Assembly (NCBI GenBank): GCA_024180945.1
Contig: JAKSGN010000041.1
Location: 1,984,001-2,048,000 of the forward strand
DNA length: 64,000 bases
Source: Macrophomina tecta
Taxonomy: Eukaryota > Ascomycota > Dothideomycetes > Botryosphaeriales > Botryosphaeriaceae
Reading direction: 5' to 3'
Below the pieces are notes generated by a model, which was not told the DNA's origin, searched no databases, and saw only the letters and a program-made list of their open reading frames with translations. Numbering within the stretch: position 1 is the first letter of the stretch; each line of letters begins with the position of its first letter. Made by a program: the position numbers and the translations under genes. This document shows positions 33,901 through 45,717 of this stretch, in pieces.

Positions 33901-36900
33901 TTACTCGAGACTTCGGGCCAGAATCGGACCCATGCAGCCGAACATCCCAGCCTCGCTCGTGAAGCATGACTGATAAGGAAAACCAGAGTACCCAGTCGGC
34001 GTCGAGTTGCTCCCTCTGCCTTCCTGCTGCTTCTTCCGTGGGGGGAAGGAATGATACACGACTCACAATCGCGCCAAGAGCACCCAGTTCTGAGTAATAT
34101 ATCATACGCGCACAGGACCCAAGAACGCTTGTTACTCTCCCCCCACTCAATATGGACGAAACCGGGACGCTGTGGTGCACGATTTGCTCGTCGATTGACT
34201 TTGAAGAGTGCGGATCCCGAAGACAGTCGAGTCAGTCGTCCGGACGCAGGTGAGCTCGAGGATCCCGTACCTTTTGCGCCCGAACGACGGCATCAACAGC
34301 CCGTGGCCACAGGCACCTGCTCTGTTCGAAGCAATGGAGGGAATCCGCCTGTCTGCGATCCAAATCCATGTCCGCGCCACCCTGAGCCGCCATCCTCGTA
34401 ACCACCCGCGCCCATCCGAACACGGAACGCTGTTTAGCGGTCGCCGATGCAACGCGACATGCGTATCTTTAAGTATAGAACAATCACTACCTATATCACG
34501 CAGGCGCGCGCAGCAATGCGGCATGAGAGATAGGCTTTATCGAATGCAAAGCATAGAGGCTCTCTGAGAGGGAGGATGCCGAGTCAACGCGACGCATATT
34601 CCTGCTGCCAAAATTGCGTCGCCGACATTCTACCTTTCTAGCTCACCTCTTTATCGATACTGCAAAGTTGTTTTTTAAGGTTATGGCCGCTTCACCGCGG
34701 CACGATGAGGAAAATCTTCCGCCTGACGCACGCCAGAACGTACCTCTTCAAGTTACCACGGAACCCGGGGGCAACCCTGTGATAAGCCGGAAACAGGAAG
34801 CCGTGGAGTCGCGCGAAACGCATTGGAGTCATGTGTGCGTTGCGATGTCTCGGACCCTACATGCTCGCTGCAGTGGCGTGAGGCGGGGAGAAGAGTCAAG
34901 TGAAAAAGCAAGGAATTCGGCAGCCGGCGGGATCGAAGGAAGTTTGGAAGAGTTTAAGCCCCCCCCCCCCCAAAAAAAAAAAAAAAAAAAAATTTCCGCG
35001 ACCAACACGTGGAGTCTCAGCCTTAGAGGCGTGCTGGCTTCTGGAAGGGTGGTACAACGAGCAGATGCACGATTCATCCGATATCGTCAGCTGCGTGAGC
35101 CGCGCATTTTGTGAGACTCGACTACGGCAACACAGCAGTGTTGCTGCGAAAACCCGCCATGTGGTGGGTTGAAGCCGTGGTCCAGACATGGGTATCCAGG
35201 ATCTCGTCGCACATGTGCGTCCGGACACCAACTTCAGCTCCCGAGGACAACCTCGATTGTTGCATACCGGCTTGAACTCTCGTGGCTATTCTTGATGCGC
35301 ACCGTCTCCCACCTCCAAGCTTTTCGCATCCTCCTCTTCGGAACCCTCGGCCGTGCGTAGGGACGAGTGGTATCACGAACCGGAAGTGGTTTATTGGAAG
35401 TTTGCGTGCCGAATGCTACGTAAGTCTGTTCCATCTATCAGCAGCGCTACAATAATAGGGAAGTAAGACAGGAAGGCCGCAGTGTGTGTAAAGGCATCTC
35501 GAAGTGTGTGCATAACGAGGAAATGCCGCCATGTTCGAGAACGTCGTGAGTGTTCAGCGCTCTCGAAGCTCCATCTATGTATTCTGCCGATTGACTTCAT
35601 CTTGTCTCGCTCACATGAAAGCGAAGAAAAGAAGTATCGCACAGGCTGCGTCGGCCAGCCGCACGACGAGCAGCAAATGCAACTGCCGAAGCCGAACGTC
35701 GAGTCAAGCGTTCGCTTTGACAAGTTCCAAGAATAGCGCGCGCCAACCAAGGCGGCGGACGCGGGAAGGAGGAAGGATTGTGGTGGGGGTAGAAGCAACC
35801 AAGGATGGCCACTTGCGCTTTCGTGTCCTCCCGCCAGCCACGCTCAGTGAGCGGCGTTTCTAGCCAAGAGAAATACGAGCCGCATCTCCCGTGTACTTCT
35901 CATTACCTAAACCGCGCGTCATGTATCTCTGGAGAACGCTCGAGGCGAGAGGAGAGGATTGTATCGTTATACGAGGTCGACGGTTCTGGCCAAGGCAGCG
36001 GGCGGATCTTGAAGGCGGATAGTTGATGGTTGCCTGCTCGTGGGATCCATTCAGGTGGATGAACATGCTTGATTGCAGCACTGTCTGCGGTCCACAGCGG
36101 GAGATAGCACTGTCCAGATGCCCGAGCGAGGTATCTCACGGTCGTAGAGCTTGGGTGAGAAGACACTGCCTCTGAGGACCAACTTGTAGGTGGGTGCACG
36201 CACAACGGAGAAAGGTCCACGCGACAGATGATTAGCTGCACCGTATGACGCAGCTAGGCCCCGGATGTTCCGTGCGCGAGCCCCTCTTCTACGCTCTCAG
36301 CGTCTCATTGCGCAAAGATCCGCTAGGTGGGTCTTGTGGACGACAAGGTCTGCTCTAAGACATTGCTTGTGGATGCTCGGGAGTCACGAAGCTCTCTTTG
36401 GCGACTGACAGGGAGCGAGACCGCGTTGAGGGCTCGCACCTTGCAAAAGATACGTCTTCAGCCGCTCAGGGTTCTTCGAAGGGCAGCGGAAGAAGTGAAA
36501 TATGTTGAAAAACGCATCATCTGAAGAGCCCCACCTAGATCCCGCGGTGTGTAGAGAAGCGCTGCCTGGAACTTGTCGGAAGGAAGAGTAGACTATTGCC
36601 TGCATGCAAGGCGGACAGGCCTGGGAGATGATCAGGCGCCGCCAGCACCCAGAACTCAGCACCCAGCGCCGCAAAATTGCATGTAGAGTGCTCCAGCACA
36701 GTGGAGATGGCGTCCGTGGCGGTTCGTCTAATAGAAGCTGGGCTGAAAAGGTCCGATGGCCCAGTGTGAGGCAGGCCTCTCTGGCTTAATATATTTTTTG
36801 CTCGATTGGGAGCCTTCGCCGGTGCGACGCGTAAGCCGAGCATGATCCGGGATCTCGACGGCCGCCAGCAAGACAAAACAGCCCACATATTCAGCCTTAC

Positions 36901-38807
36901 ATGCCTTAAAAGAGCTAAGCGGGCCTGGTCCGTTGGCAGCAGTTGCTTGCAAGTTTGAACTGTTGGCACCATGCGGTCAGAACGGGCGGAAAGCACCGAG
37001 AAAGAGATAGGCGCAAGCGTCGGGAAATCCGAAGACGACAGTCTCCCATCTCGTCAGCCGCGCCGCAGGCGAAAGCCTGGTGGGAAGGCAGTGATGGAGT
37101 CGGGTGTTGGTTTTCGTGGATGTACCTGAAGGAGCATACGGGCCGCGAACTCGCGTGTGTATGCCTCCTGAGGACGAAGCGGACCAGGCCAAATGCTGTA
37201 CTCTCGTCTGCCATTTTCCACATGCGTTTGCTTGCCTTTTGGGGCCCAAAACGAGGCAGGGCGGAGCGAAGTAGGGGGTTGCGAGTCGGTGGAGTTGCAT
37301 AAGACAGAGGCCGGCCGCCAATCGCCATCGATCGAATAACGCCCCCGCTTCCGAAGCCGGGGCCGAGGATTGGGTGAATAGGGAGGTGGAGCGGGCGATA
37401 GCTGGCCACTCGATCTCCGTGGAGGGACGAGAGGAGCGGCAAAACGCCCGTCAGCAGCAGCTGCCAGTCATCCACGCCGACGTCAGATGTCGGACCACTC
37501 GGCTGCTCGCTTCGCCCACAGCGCTTTGCAGCGAGCAGGGCAGGAAGCGAGCGACGACGCTCGAAGACAGGCAAAGAGCAGGGCGGGCGCATGGCTCTAC
37601 TGCGACGCACCGCTAGTGTAGAAATAGGCCGATGCGGGCGCTTCCAACAGCGCCCTGTCCTTGTCCTTGCTCTTTGAGGGCGAGGTGGCAAGCAGCGACA
37701 GAGGCGGCGGGCCAAGTGGGCGGGTAGCCCGCCGCGGGTAGCGTGGGAGGGCCGATCCTAATCGCATCCTTCCAAGGATTCTGGAGGCGATGTGGAGGAG
37801 GTGAAGGCGACGGCGACGGCGAGCGGGCGATGCAGGCGGGATGCGGCGCCTCGGTCTCGGGACGGCGAGGCCCAAGGCCGCAACGGCAGGCCAGGAGCAA
37901 CGCTTGACCAGGTTCCCAAGCCTTGCGACCCTCCGCGCCTTGGCAGACGCCGTTGCCAGGCTGACGGCCGCTCCGCCACGGCGCTGTCGTCCGGCCGCGT
38001 GGCTGGTGGGATCGAAGGCCATCCCGCACCGCTGCCTTGAGTGGGGTGGGCTGAGCGGTCTGAGCTGGCTGGCAGCCGCTCCAGAAGCCGGCCGGGGCGC
38101 GGCTGACTGTGCGCTAGCGCCGACGAGGAGGAGGATTCGGGTCGGGACATTTGGACAGCCATGGCGGTGCGATGCCGGGCAATTACTCGTGACTTGCATT
38201 GCTCACGCGGGGGCTTTGCGCCGGGGGTGGGGGGACTCGGGCTGCCCCAGTTGCACCTGATCCACAGCGGAGGCGGAGGCACTTCGCAAGGGCCGCTCGG
38301 AGCTCTGAGGTTGCTGGAGTCGCCGCCGGGGAGGGGGAGGGGGGAGGCCAGCTGGGGGTCTGGCGGGAGGCTTGGCAGCTGCGCAGGCGGACGGAGTGGG
38401 CCGGGGCTGGGGCTGGGGCTGGGCAGCAGGGCACAGGCGCGCAGAGAGCACCGTCGCAGCATCGGGAGCGTGGTGACAGGCGTTGTGTAACTCAGTAGAG
38501 GGAAAAAGCAGAAGAGTGGTTTCCGCCTTTCGCTTGCGCTCGGGCGCAGCAGGGGGGCGCGTGCCGTAGGGCTGACTGACGCAACAATTGCCCGTTTCGG
38601 CGCCTCGCATCATCACCGCACGAACAATGTCCTCTGGAGAAAATGTGACTGTGTTACTCGTCTACCCGCTAGCGGCCTCAGTCTCCCGTCCCAACCAGCG
38701 GCGCCTCCTCCATCCTGCACAACATACATTCATTGATTCGTGGACACGTCAAGATCGCCAGGCGCTAGCAAAATAACTCGCGCCCAAAAACGCTATTCTC
38801 CTTGCAT
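30969..38807. other. Gene-empty region of about 7.8 kb
   Basis: No frame in this stretch looks like a real protein and no splice-joined model could be built. Frames of 150-270 codons occur at 36.9-38.5 kb, but they overlap each other on both strands in GC-rich DNA and are low-complexity Arg/Pro/Ala/Ser translations. Marked features: a C13-A21 tract at 34959-34992, GGGGCT repeated three times at 38403-38420 and a sharply GC-rich island at 37.3-38.6 kb. No terminal repeats, transposase or reverse transcriptase remnants were recognised. Non-coding RNA genes cannot be excluded. Confidence 0.5.
34959..34992. repeat. Compound homopolymer C13-A21
   Basis: Thirteen C followed directly by twenty-one A on the plus strand. 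Such a long poly-A can mark the tail of a retroposed copy, but no coding remnant was recognised upstream. Confidence 0.9.
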
Positions 38808-40139
38808 CTACACCGCCCTCCACTTGGGCTTGGGCACGATATGGCCGCCCTGCTCCGTGCACGCCTTCACCGACGACGTGGGAGTGACTGTTGTCGTGTA
38901 CGTCCAGCTGTTGGCCTGTTAGCATGTTGGATTAGACTTCAGCCCTGCGCCGAACTTACGTCTTGTAAAGTGTTTTGATCTTGGTGAGCGTCGTGTATGT
39001 GATCTTGGTCGTGGTCTTTGTAGGAGTGGGCGCGGTGATGGTCACGGTTGTCCTTCCGCTGTACACTGTCTTGGGTGGAGCGGTGGTAGTCAAGCTCTCG
39101 GTCGTGAGGACCGTCTCAGTGACAGTCGTCGGCTCGGCGGTATGGGTCACCGTGGCATTGACAACTTCGCTGGCCGTCACAATGACGGTGGCCTCATCAG
39201 GCGCTCTCTCGTCCAGCTCGCGCTCGTTGAGCCGCTCCGGAATCGGCAATCCACGCCTAGCCCGGGCGTCGCGGATCATGCGGCGAGCAACACTAGGATC
39301 AATCGGCCTGTCCTCGACAGTACGGACACGAACGCCGGCAGTGGCTTCGAGCGCCGCCACGCGCGTCAGGGTCGGCGTGTAAGTCGCCGGGGGATCGTGC
39401 TTGGAAGGCTTCGGCGGGATCGTGCACGAAGCTGTCTTCGTTTTCGTAACCGTGGTCAACAGCTTGGTGTAGGACTGTGTCGTGCGAGTCTTCAGCCAAG
39501 TAGTCCACGAGGTTACCGACGTCGGCGTTGTCGTAGTCTTGGCGGTTGCAGACGGGCTAGTGACCGTCAAAGTGTTGGGCTCGGTCACGGTTGTGAAATA
39601 AGTGGATGTCAAGTTCGTTGTTTGGGTCGGCGTTGTGGTTATGTCCCAGGTGACGGTGCTGGTGTAAGTGCTCGTGACCTGAGCGCCCACAGTCAGATGA
39701 AGCAGCCTCTGGTAGGCATATGAGGCCTCGTCCTCGTTGTTGCCGAAGAGCAACAGAAGCCAGTCGCCCGAGAACATCTGGCTCTTCAGGATGGGGCAGG
39801 TCGACAGCTGGGGAGTATCGTCGGGGGTGACGGGGACATCGGTGCAGAGATACTCCTTGCGATTGGGATCAATGAGCAAAATATCGGAAGTGCCGCCGCT
39901 GCAGCCCTCAAATTCAGACACCTGTGGGCGGATTAGCCATGTGCGTGGTGAACAGGAGGAGGGCCAAGTCCTACAGCAGTGAAGTTCTCGGTAAGCGCTT
40001 GGTTGATGAAGTAAGACCCATCGTTTTGAAAGTCAATGCCGTAGGAGACACAAGACGACTCGGGATCCTGGGCGGCGGCTCCATGAGCAAAGGTCATGGC
40101 AGCACCCAGGATGGTGAGTCGAGACGGAAGGGAAGACAT
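38808..40139 (-). CDS. Secreted threonine-rich hypothetical protein (408 aa)
   Basis: Exons 40139-39975, 39921-38960 and 38907-38808 close in phase. The start is chosen because MSSLPSRLTILGAAMTFAHG gives a good signal peptide cut after GAAAQ; an upstream in-frame ATG would bury it. Residues about 24-130 form a small domain with four cysteines (SSCVSYGIDFQNDGSYFIN, EFEGCSGGTSDI, EYLCTDV, LSTCPIL). Then come two Thr/Val-rich mucin-like tracts (TSTYTSTVTWDITTTPTQTT), likely O-glycosylated, split by a charged segment at about 245-300 rich in Arg and Glu (VARRMIRDARARRGLPIPER). The last exon carries one more cysteine and ends PKPKWRAV. No GPI signal. I do not recognise a catalytic family; an extracellular or cell-wall role is inferred. 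Confidence 0.8.
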
Positions 40140-42340
40140 GGCGGCGGACAGCAGAGAAGCGTGGATGGAAGACAAAGACGCAATCGTGGTGGGCATCTGC
40201 TCCGGGAAAGAAGGACTTTTAAGTTCAGCGGACAAGAGGCTGCTGCCCTCTGAACATTGCCTGCAGCTGCGCAGATTCCCAAGACATGGCACGCGCGAGA
40301 GCTGGAGACGGAGAACCTACATCTGCCGGGGGTGCTTGGGGCGGACAGGTCTGCAGAGGGTTCGGCCTTAGCGAGATGGCCAAAAGGGGAAGCATTGGGA
40401 TGGTGCGGCATGGCATGGGCGTGGGCGTGGGCCGGCGGCAGAGCGGATTGCAACATTGGATGCATGGGCGGGCTCGTGGCTGCTCTCGTGAGAGCGGCTC
40501 GCGCAGCGGAGTGGGATACGACGGACTAGACAGGACGACGTCGACGAGAGTTGGGTTCTGTTCGCAGCGCAGGGGACGCGAGGTGGGCCGGATGGTGTCG
40601 AGCCAATCGGCGGCCCCCAGCCAGATCGATCCACTTGCGGCGATCCTCTATCTTTAGACGATTCTCCGACCGCATCTCATCGCCCAACGCTGGCCAAACT
40701 CTCTCTGCTTACGCCCCATGCGCCCTGCCCGAGCCACCCACGCCCGCGCCCTTGAGCGACTGCCCGCCTCGGCTGCGCTAGGCCTCTCCAGACGCCGTGC
40801 CACCGCTTCTTCCGCCCTCGTGGAGCCACCTCCTCGCCCTGCCGATGCGTGTTTTCGTGCTCCGAGAAGCTGCTGCCCGCTCCAGCCTTGTGCTCCCTGC
40901 GCCTGCCCTGGCGATTCGTCAGCCTCCCCTCCGTGGCAATCAAACCCTGGCTCCTACCACGCTGCCCGCCATATGATCGACTGGCTCCCGGATCCGCATG
41001 GCTAGCGAAGTCAAGTCGACCAGGCGTGCGGGCCCAAAGCTTGGCCACTGACAGATCCGTCCCCACTAAATCACACTTTCCACGTCACCACCGAGCACCC
41101 TTCGCCAAGAGCATCCGCCCACGCCCCGCCGCCGCCGCCTACGTCTGCCTTCCGAGCCCTCAGTCAAGCTCTCCGGCGTTCGGCTTCTCCGCCGCCGCCT
41201 GCCTATCTACTCTCTCCACCATTTCTCCACCTAACTGATCGCCCCGCCTGCTCCACCGTATCGTGTCGTCAGGACTAAATGAGACCTCCGTCGTAGCACT
41301 CCTCACCTGTCTCCCGTCCGGAGAGTCGTACAGCTGCAGGAACATCAGGTACAGAACTATGCTTAGCCCAGCCAAAACTTTCCGCTCAGCATATGCACTG
41401 CCCGCCTGGAAACCCCTCCTGTCAGCACCAAAAGCAACCTCGGCTTTGCGCTTCTCGACTGACGGACCGCCGACTCAGTATCTCGCAGCTGATGCTGTTG
41501 GTGGAATCCACGCGGAAGCCTCAATCCAATGCTCACTTGCATACGGCCATCATCTGATGGTTTGCCCTGTAGGATCCCGCCGTAGGCGGCATCGACGGAA
41601 GCCTGGCGCCGGCTACACACTGTGCCTGCATCTGGCCAAGATCATGCGCCAACTGCCTGCCATTCGGCCCATTTTCGCGTCCTAAATTAAGCTCCAGTAA
41701 GCCGCCAGACCCTCCCGACTTGCACCGGCAAGTGATAGGCACCAGTCCTAACCGTGTGTGGCGCGTGAAACTGCCGGCCATGTAAGCATGGGCTAGCTGA
41801 CCGACAAGCTGCACTTCCGCACCACTGCCGCCTCCACTCTTGGCTCTATTGCCCAATCCAGTCATTTCCGCGTTCGCCATACGATCTTTCCACCAATTTG
41901 AGTTCCGCTCACCCTGCTAAACTCCGTGTCTGACCCCGGTGCAAGCCCATCGCTACTAACTCTGCGTGTGCACCTCTTGGACCTTGCGGCAATCAGGGAT
42001 CATCCTGCCCCTGCTCGAGTATCCTTGCATGCTGAATAGATTCGCTAAGCCTTCAGCCGCATATGATGCAGCCACATAGGTCCCTGTTCATCCCTCATGT
42101 AGGAACTTTGCTTCACATCCATCCTGCAGCCCTCTATCACCCCGGGCCTTCCACTTTGGGATATCTCGCCTTTTTGTTGGAACCACCGAGCACTATGTAA
42201 AGGCCTTTGGCTCCCGCCGAAATTGTTCATCCTCACGCTCACTCTTCCCTACAGACCTTTCGCCTGTAGCTTTAGCTTCACGGTCTTTTCATTCCCCTTC
42301 TCTGGCATTCATCCCACCGCGGGAAGCCTCAATTACCACA
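40140..42340. other. Divergent upstream region of threonine-rich protein and laccase
   Basis: About 2.2 kb between two genes for secreted proteins. Frames present are short or overlap on both strands and look random. A weak TATA-like tatgtaaag is at about 42191. No gene is called. Confidence 0.55.
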
Positions 42341-44469
42341 ATGGTGTCCCTTAAGCAAATCGGTGCCACTCTGTTGGCACTGACTGCTCAAACCTTCACT
42401 GCTGCCATCCCTGAGGCCGAACCGGTGAACCTCGTCGCCCGTCAAGCCACGACCACTACGTCCACCACCTCCTCAACCACCTCGAGGGTTCCCGATTCCA
42501 GATGTACTTGGGGCCCTTCGAGCAGGGGTTGCTGGAAGAACGGCTTCAGCATTGCCACTGACTTTGACACGAAGTGGCCATCTACTGGCAAGACTGTCTC
42601 ATATCGCTTGGAAGTTACGAATGTCACCAACTGCGAGGACTATCAAAGCAAGGGAATTGGAGATGGCTTCTGCAGGCCGATGCTGCTCATCAACAATCAG
42701 TTCCCAGGGCCTACCAGTCAGTTTTTCCCTCCTCGATACCAGGCGACAAGGGTGCTAATGACTCGTACTTTCCAGTCAATGCGGAATGGGGAGACAACCT
42801 TGAGATTACTGTTGTCAATAGTATGCAAGACAACGGCACCTCATTCCACTGGCACGGCATTCGTCAGCTGAACTCATGCCAAAACGATGGTGCCAACGGC
42901 GTCACCGAGTGCCCTATTCCTCCCGGCGGAAGCTTCACTTATAAGTTCAAGGCTACACAGTATGGTGAGTCTTTGCCTTCTCTTTTCCTTTTCCCATTTC
43001 ATGCAAGCATCTTCATGTGCGTTCTGTTGAGTTTTGAGGCGGAAATACTCTCGAGCTTGCCCCGTTCCGTTTGTGAACCACGTGCAAGGCCACCTGCTCC
43101 CACCCTTCTCATAATACTGACCGGCCCTTCCAGGAACGACATGGTACCATAGCCATCACTCTGCTCAGTACGGCGATGGGATCCAAGGTGCCATCGTGAT
43201 CAATGGCCCGGCAACCGCCAATTACGACGAGGATTTAGGCCCCGTTGCCCTCACCGAAACCTACGATGAGACGGCATGGACGAAGAACTGGCTGGCGCTG
43301 CACGTGGCATTCCCTCCTCAGCCCCTCAACATCCTCTTCAATGGCTCCATGGTCAACAGCACCGGCGGCGGCCGCTACAACACCATCTCAGTCAAGCAAG
43401 GCAAGACTTACCGGCTGCGCCTGATTAACATGAGCGTCGACACTTTCTTCGTATTCTCCATGGACGGGCACGAGTTCCAGATCATCACGGCCGATCTCGT
43501 CCCCGTGCACCCTTACAACGCGACCTCGATCATGATCGGCATCGGCCAGCGCTACGACATCGTCTTCAAGGCCAACCGGCCCGCTGCCAACTACTGGCTG
43601 CGTACCGAGATCGCCAGCTGCAGTGCCAACGCCATCACGGCCGAAGCCGACATCGTCACCGGCGGCATCCTGAACTACGACACCATCGACAAGACGGATC
43701 TGCCAGTCTCCACCAAGTCCGTTATCGAGACGACGGACTGCGCCGCCGAGCCCTACGACAAGCTGGTCCCCTGGTGGGAGACGCAGGTCCCCAAGGACCA
43801 GTTCCTGACCCAGCTCGAGGGCATCGACCTGACGTTCGCGGCGGGCGCCACGGTCGGCAGCGAGACCGGTCTTGTGCAGTGGTACCTGAACGACAGCGCC
43901 ATGGTCGTCGACTGGGCCAAACCGACTCTGGAGTACTTCTCCGAGGGAGACACTAACTATACGTCTTCAATGAACGTTTTCCAGATGCCCGCGGAGGGGA
44001 AGTGGTCGTTCTGGATCATCCACAACAACGCGGCCGCTCTGCTCGACCACCCGATCCATCTCCACGGCCACGACTTTTTCCACCTGGGCGCCGGCACCGG
44101 CACCTGGGACGGCAACGTGGACTCCTTGACCTTCGACAATCCTATGCGCAGGGACGTGATGATCTTGCCCACAGGATGGCTTATTATCGCCTTTCCAGCG
44201 GACAACCCCGGCGCGTGGTTGATGCATTGCCACATCGTAAGTACCCAACAAGCCCCATCTCTCTCTCTCTCTCTCTCTCTCATCAAAGATGACGGCAACT
44301 GACAAGCAACCAGGCATGGCACGTTACCGACGGGCTTTCCCTGCAGTTCGTTGAAAACCCAGGCTCATTCACGCAGGACCTCTCGGGCATGAAGAGCAAC
44401 TGCGCCGCCTGGAAAGAGTACGAGGAGAAGGCCTACTATGAGAAGGAGGTTGGCGATTCCGGCTTGTAA
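42341..44469 (+). CDS. Laccase (multicopper oxidase), secreted
   Basis: Copper enzyme oxidising phenols with reduction of oxygen to water; extracellular. Four exons, 42341-42716, 42776-42964, 43134-44236 and 44314-44469, give 607 residues. Residues 1-21 are the signal peptide (ending FTAAIPEA), followed by a propeptide with a Thr/Ser tract. All four copper motifs are intact: HWHGIRQ, WYHSHHSAQYGDG, HPIHLHGHDF and HCHIAWHVTDGLSLQF, with the type-1 copper Cys-His pair and a Leu in the axial position (HCHIAWHVTDGLSL). The protein ends exactly in DSGL, the C-terminal processing/plug signature of ascomycete laccases. The last intron contains a (CT)n tract at 44260-44281. Roles in pigment, lignin or phenol turnover are possible; the substrate cannot be read. 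Confidence 0.96.
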
Positions 44470-45717
44470 AACCGTGACGGCGGGGATGAGGAGTTTATGA
44501 CGAGATGTTCACTTTATACCTTCTACCTTCTCTCACCACCACCACCACCCTTTTCCTCTTTCTTTTACCGACGTAGGGCTGCACTATCTGGCGCGTCTGT
44601 GGTCTGCTTTGCATATGCATAAATACCTTTATTTCGAGAAAACTACGAATTCTTCAAAGCTCCAGATGAGCCTTTGCGAATGTCCAGCATTGAATCCCTT
44701 TGCTGCCCGTCCTGGGGAAAGGAAGGGTGCGTCCCAGTCAAGCTCGATCTCGTGGGTATTACGGAAAATAATTCTCTGGCCGCCAGGAGTGGAGTAATGC
44801 ATCCGGACACGAGTTTTCTGCCGAGTCAATCACACTCACGCCCGGATGGATGCTTCCACTTCCCACGCATACTGGCGCCCTTCTTCTCTCCTGCTTCCGC
44901 GCTCCATGATGCCAAAAAAAAAAAAAAAAGTATGTCTATTCTCAAAAAAACCTAAACCAATCCCAAGCATAGTAGAGACCGAAGGACAAAAGCACTAGTG
45001 AGAATCTGCTATTACTTCCTCCGTCCACATTAATATAGCCAACTCTCTGTCTGCATAGCTGCCCATACATTCTCCATCCACCCATTATGAGCCATATAAT
45101 ATATATTCGACGAAAGGGGTCTAGACAAACCAGCGATAATTATCTCCATCTACAACCTATAAAAAGTCATCCACAACAGCGCTGGATTTGTTGGACAAAC
45201 GATAGTATTCAGTATAGACAGCCTCTCTCATGTCTCTCTTTTTACGAAACGGGCAAAAGCGGGGGAGAAGAAATATAAAATGTAAGCAACATCAACTACA
45301 AGCATAAGCTGTGTCAATCTGATGATGATGATGATGACGACGACGACGACGATATTCTCCAGTGTTCAATCTTTCCTCCTTCCCAGGGGGTATCAAAACA
45401 AAAGCCAACGTTCGCAAACAAGGGAAAAAAAGGGGGTTGTAAAGATCTCTTTCTCTTTCCGCGTACATTTTATCGTCGCTGGAAAAGAAGAAGAAAAGGC
45501 AAGAAGTGTAGAGAAAACAAGATTCGTTGTACAATAACGCAAATGAATGGACGCAGCGCAAGACAATGGCGCGCAAGACTGTACTAGTCAAAAAAGACAG
45601 GAGTGAAAAAAAGCCGTACACAAACAATAAACAGGAAAATAAACGATGACAAAGGAAACGGTCTTCAGGGTCCCAATCTTATCCCCCATCTCCACGATAT
45701 TACTGTCTATCACACAC
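44470..45717. other. Convergent 3' region between laccase and coiled-coil gene
   Basis: About 1.2 kb, comparatively AT-rich, containing a 16-base A run at 44914-44929 and a trinucleotide repeat at 45321-45352. No gene is seen. Confidence 0.6.
45321..45352. repeat. Trinucleotide microsatellite (GAT)n-(GAC)n
   Basis: About five GAT units run into about five GAC units. The tract lies in the non-coding 3' region. Confidence 0.85.

Noticed and set aside
33530..33973. 147-codon plus frame in the gene-empty region
   Set aside because: Basic, low-complexity translation, ends in poly-Phe from a T run, and overlaps open frames on the other strand.
34959..34992. Poly-A tract as proof of a LINE-type element
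   Set aside because: No reverse transcriptase or endonuclease remnant and no target-site duplication could be recognised next to it.
36915..38462. Minus-strand frames of 200-266 codons
   Set aside because: Several overlap in different frames, all Arg/Pro/Ala/Ser-rich and low in aromatic residues; typical of a GC-rich non-coding island.
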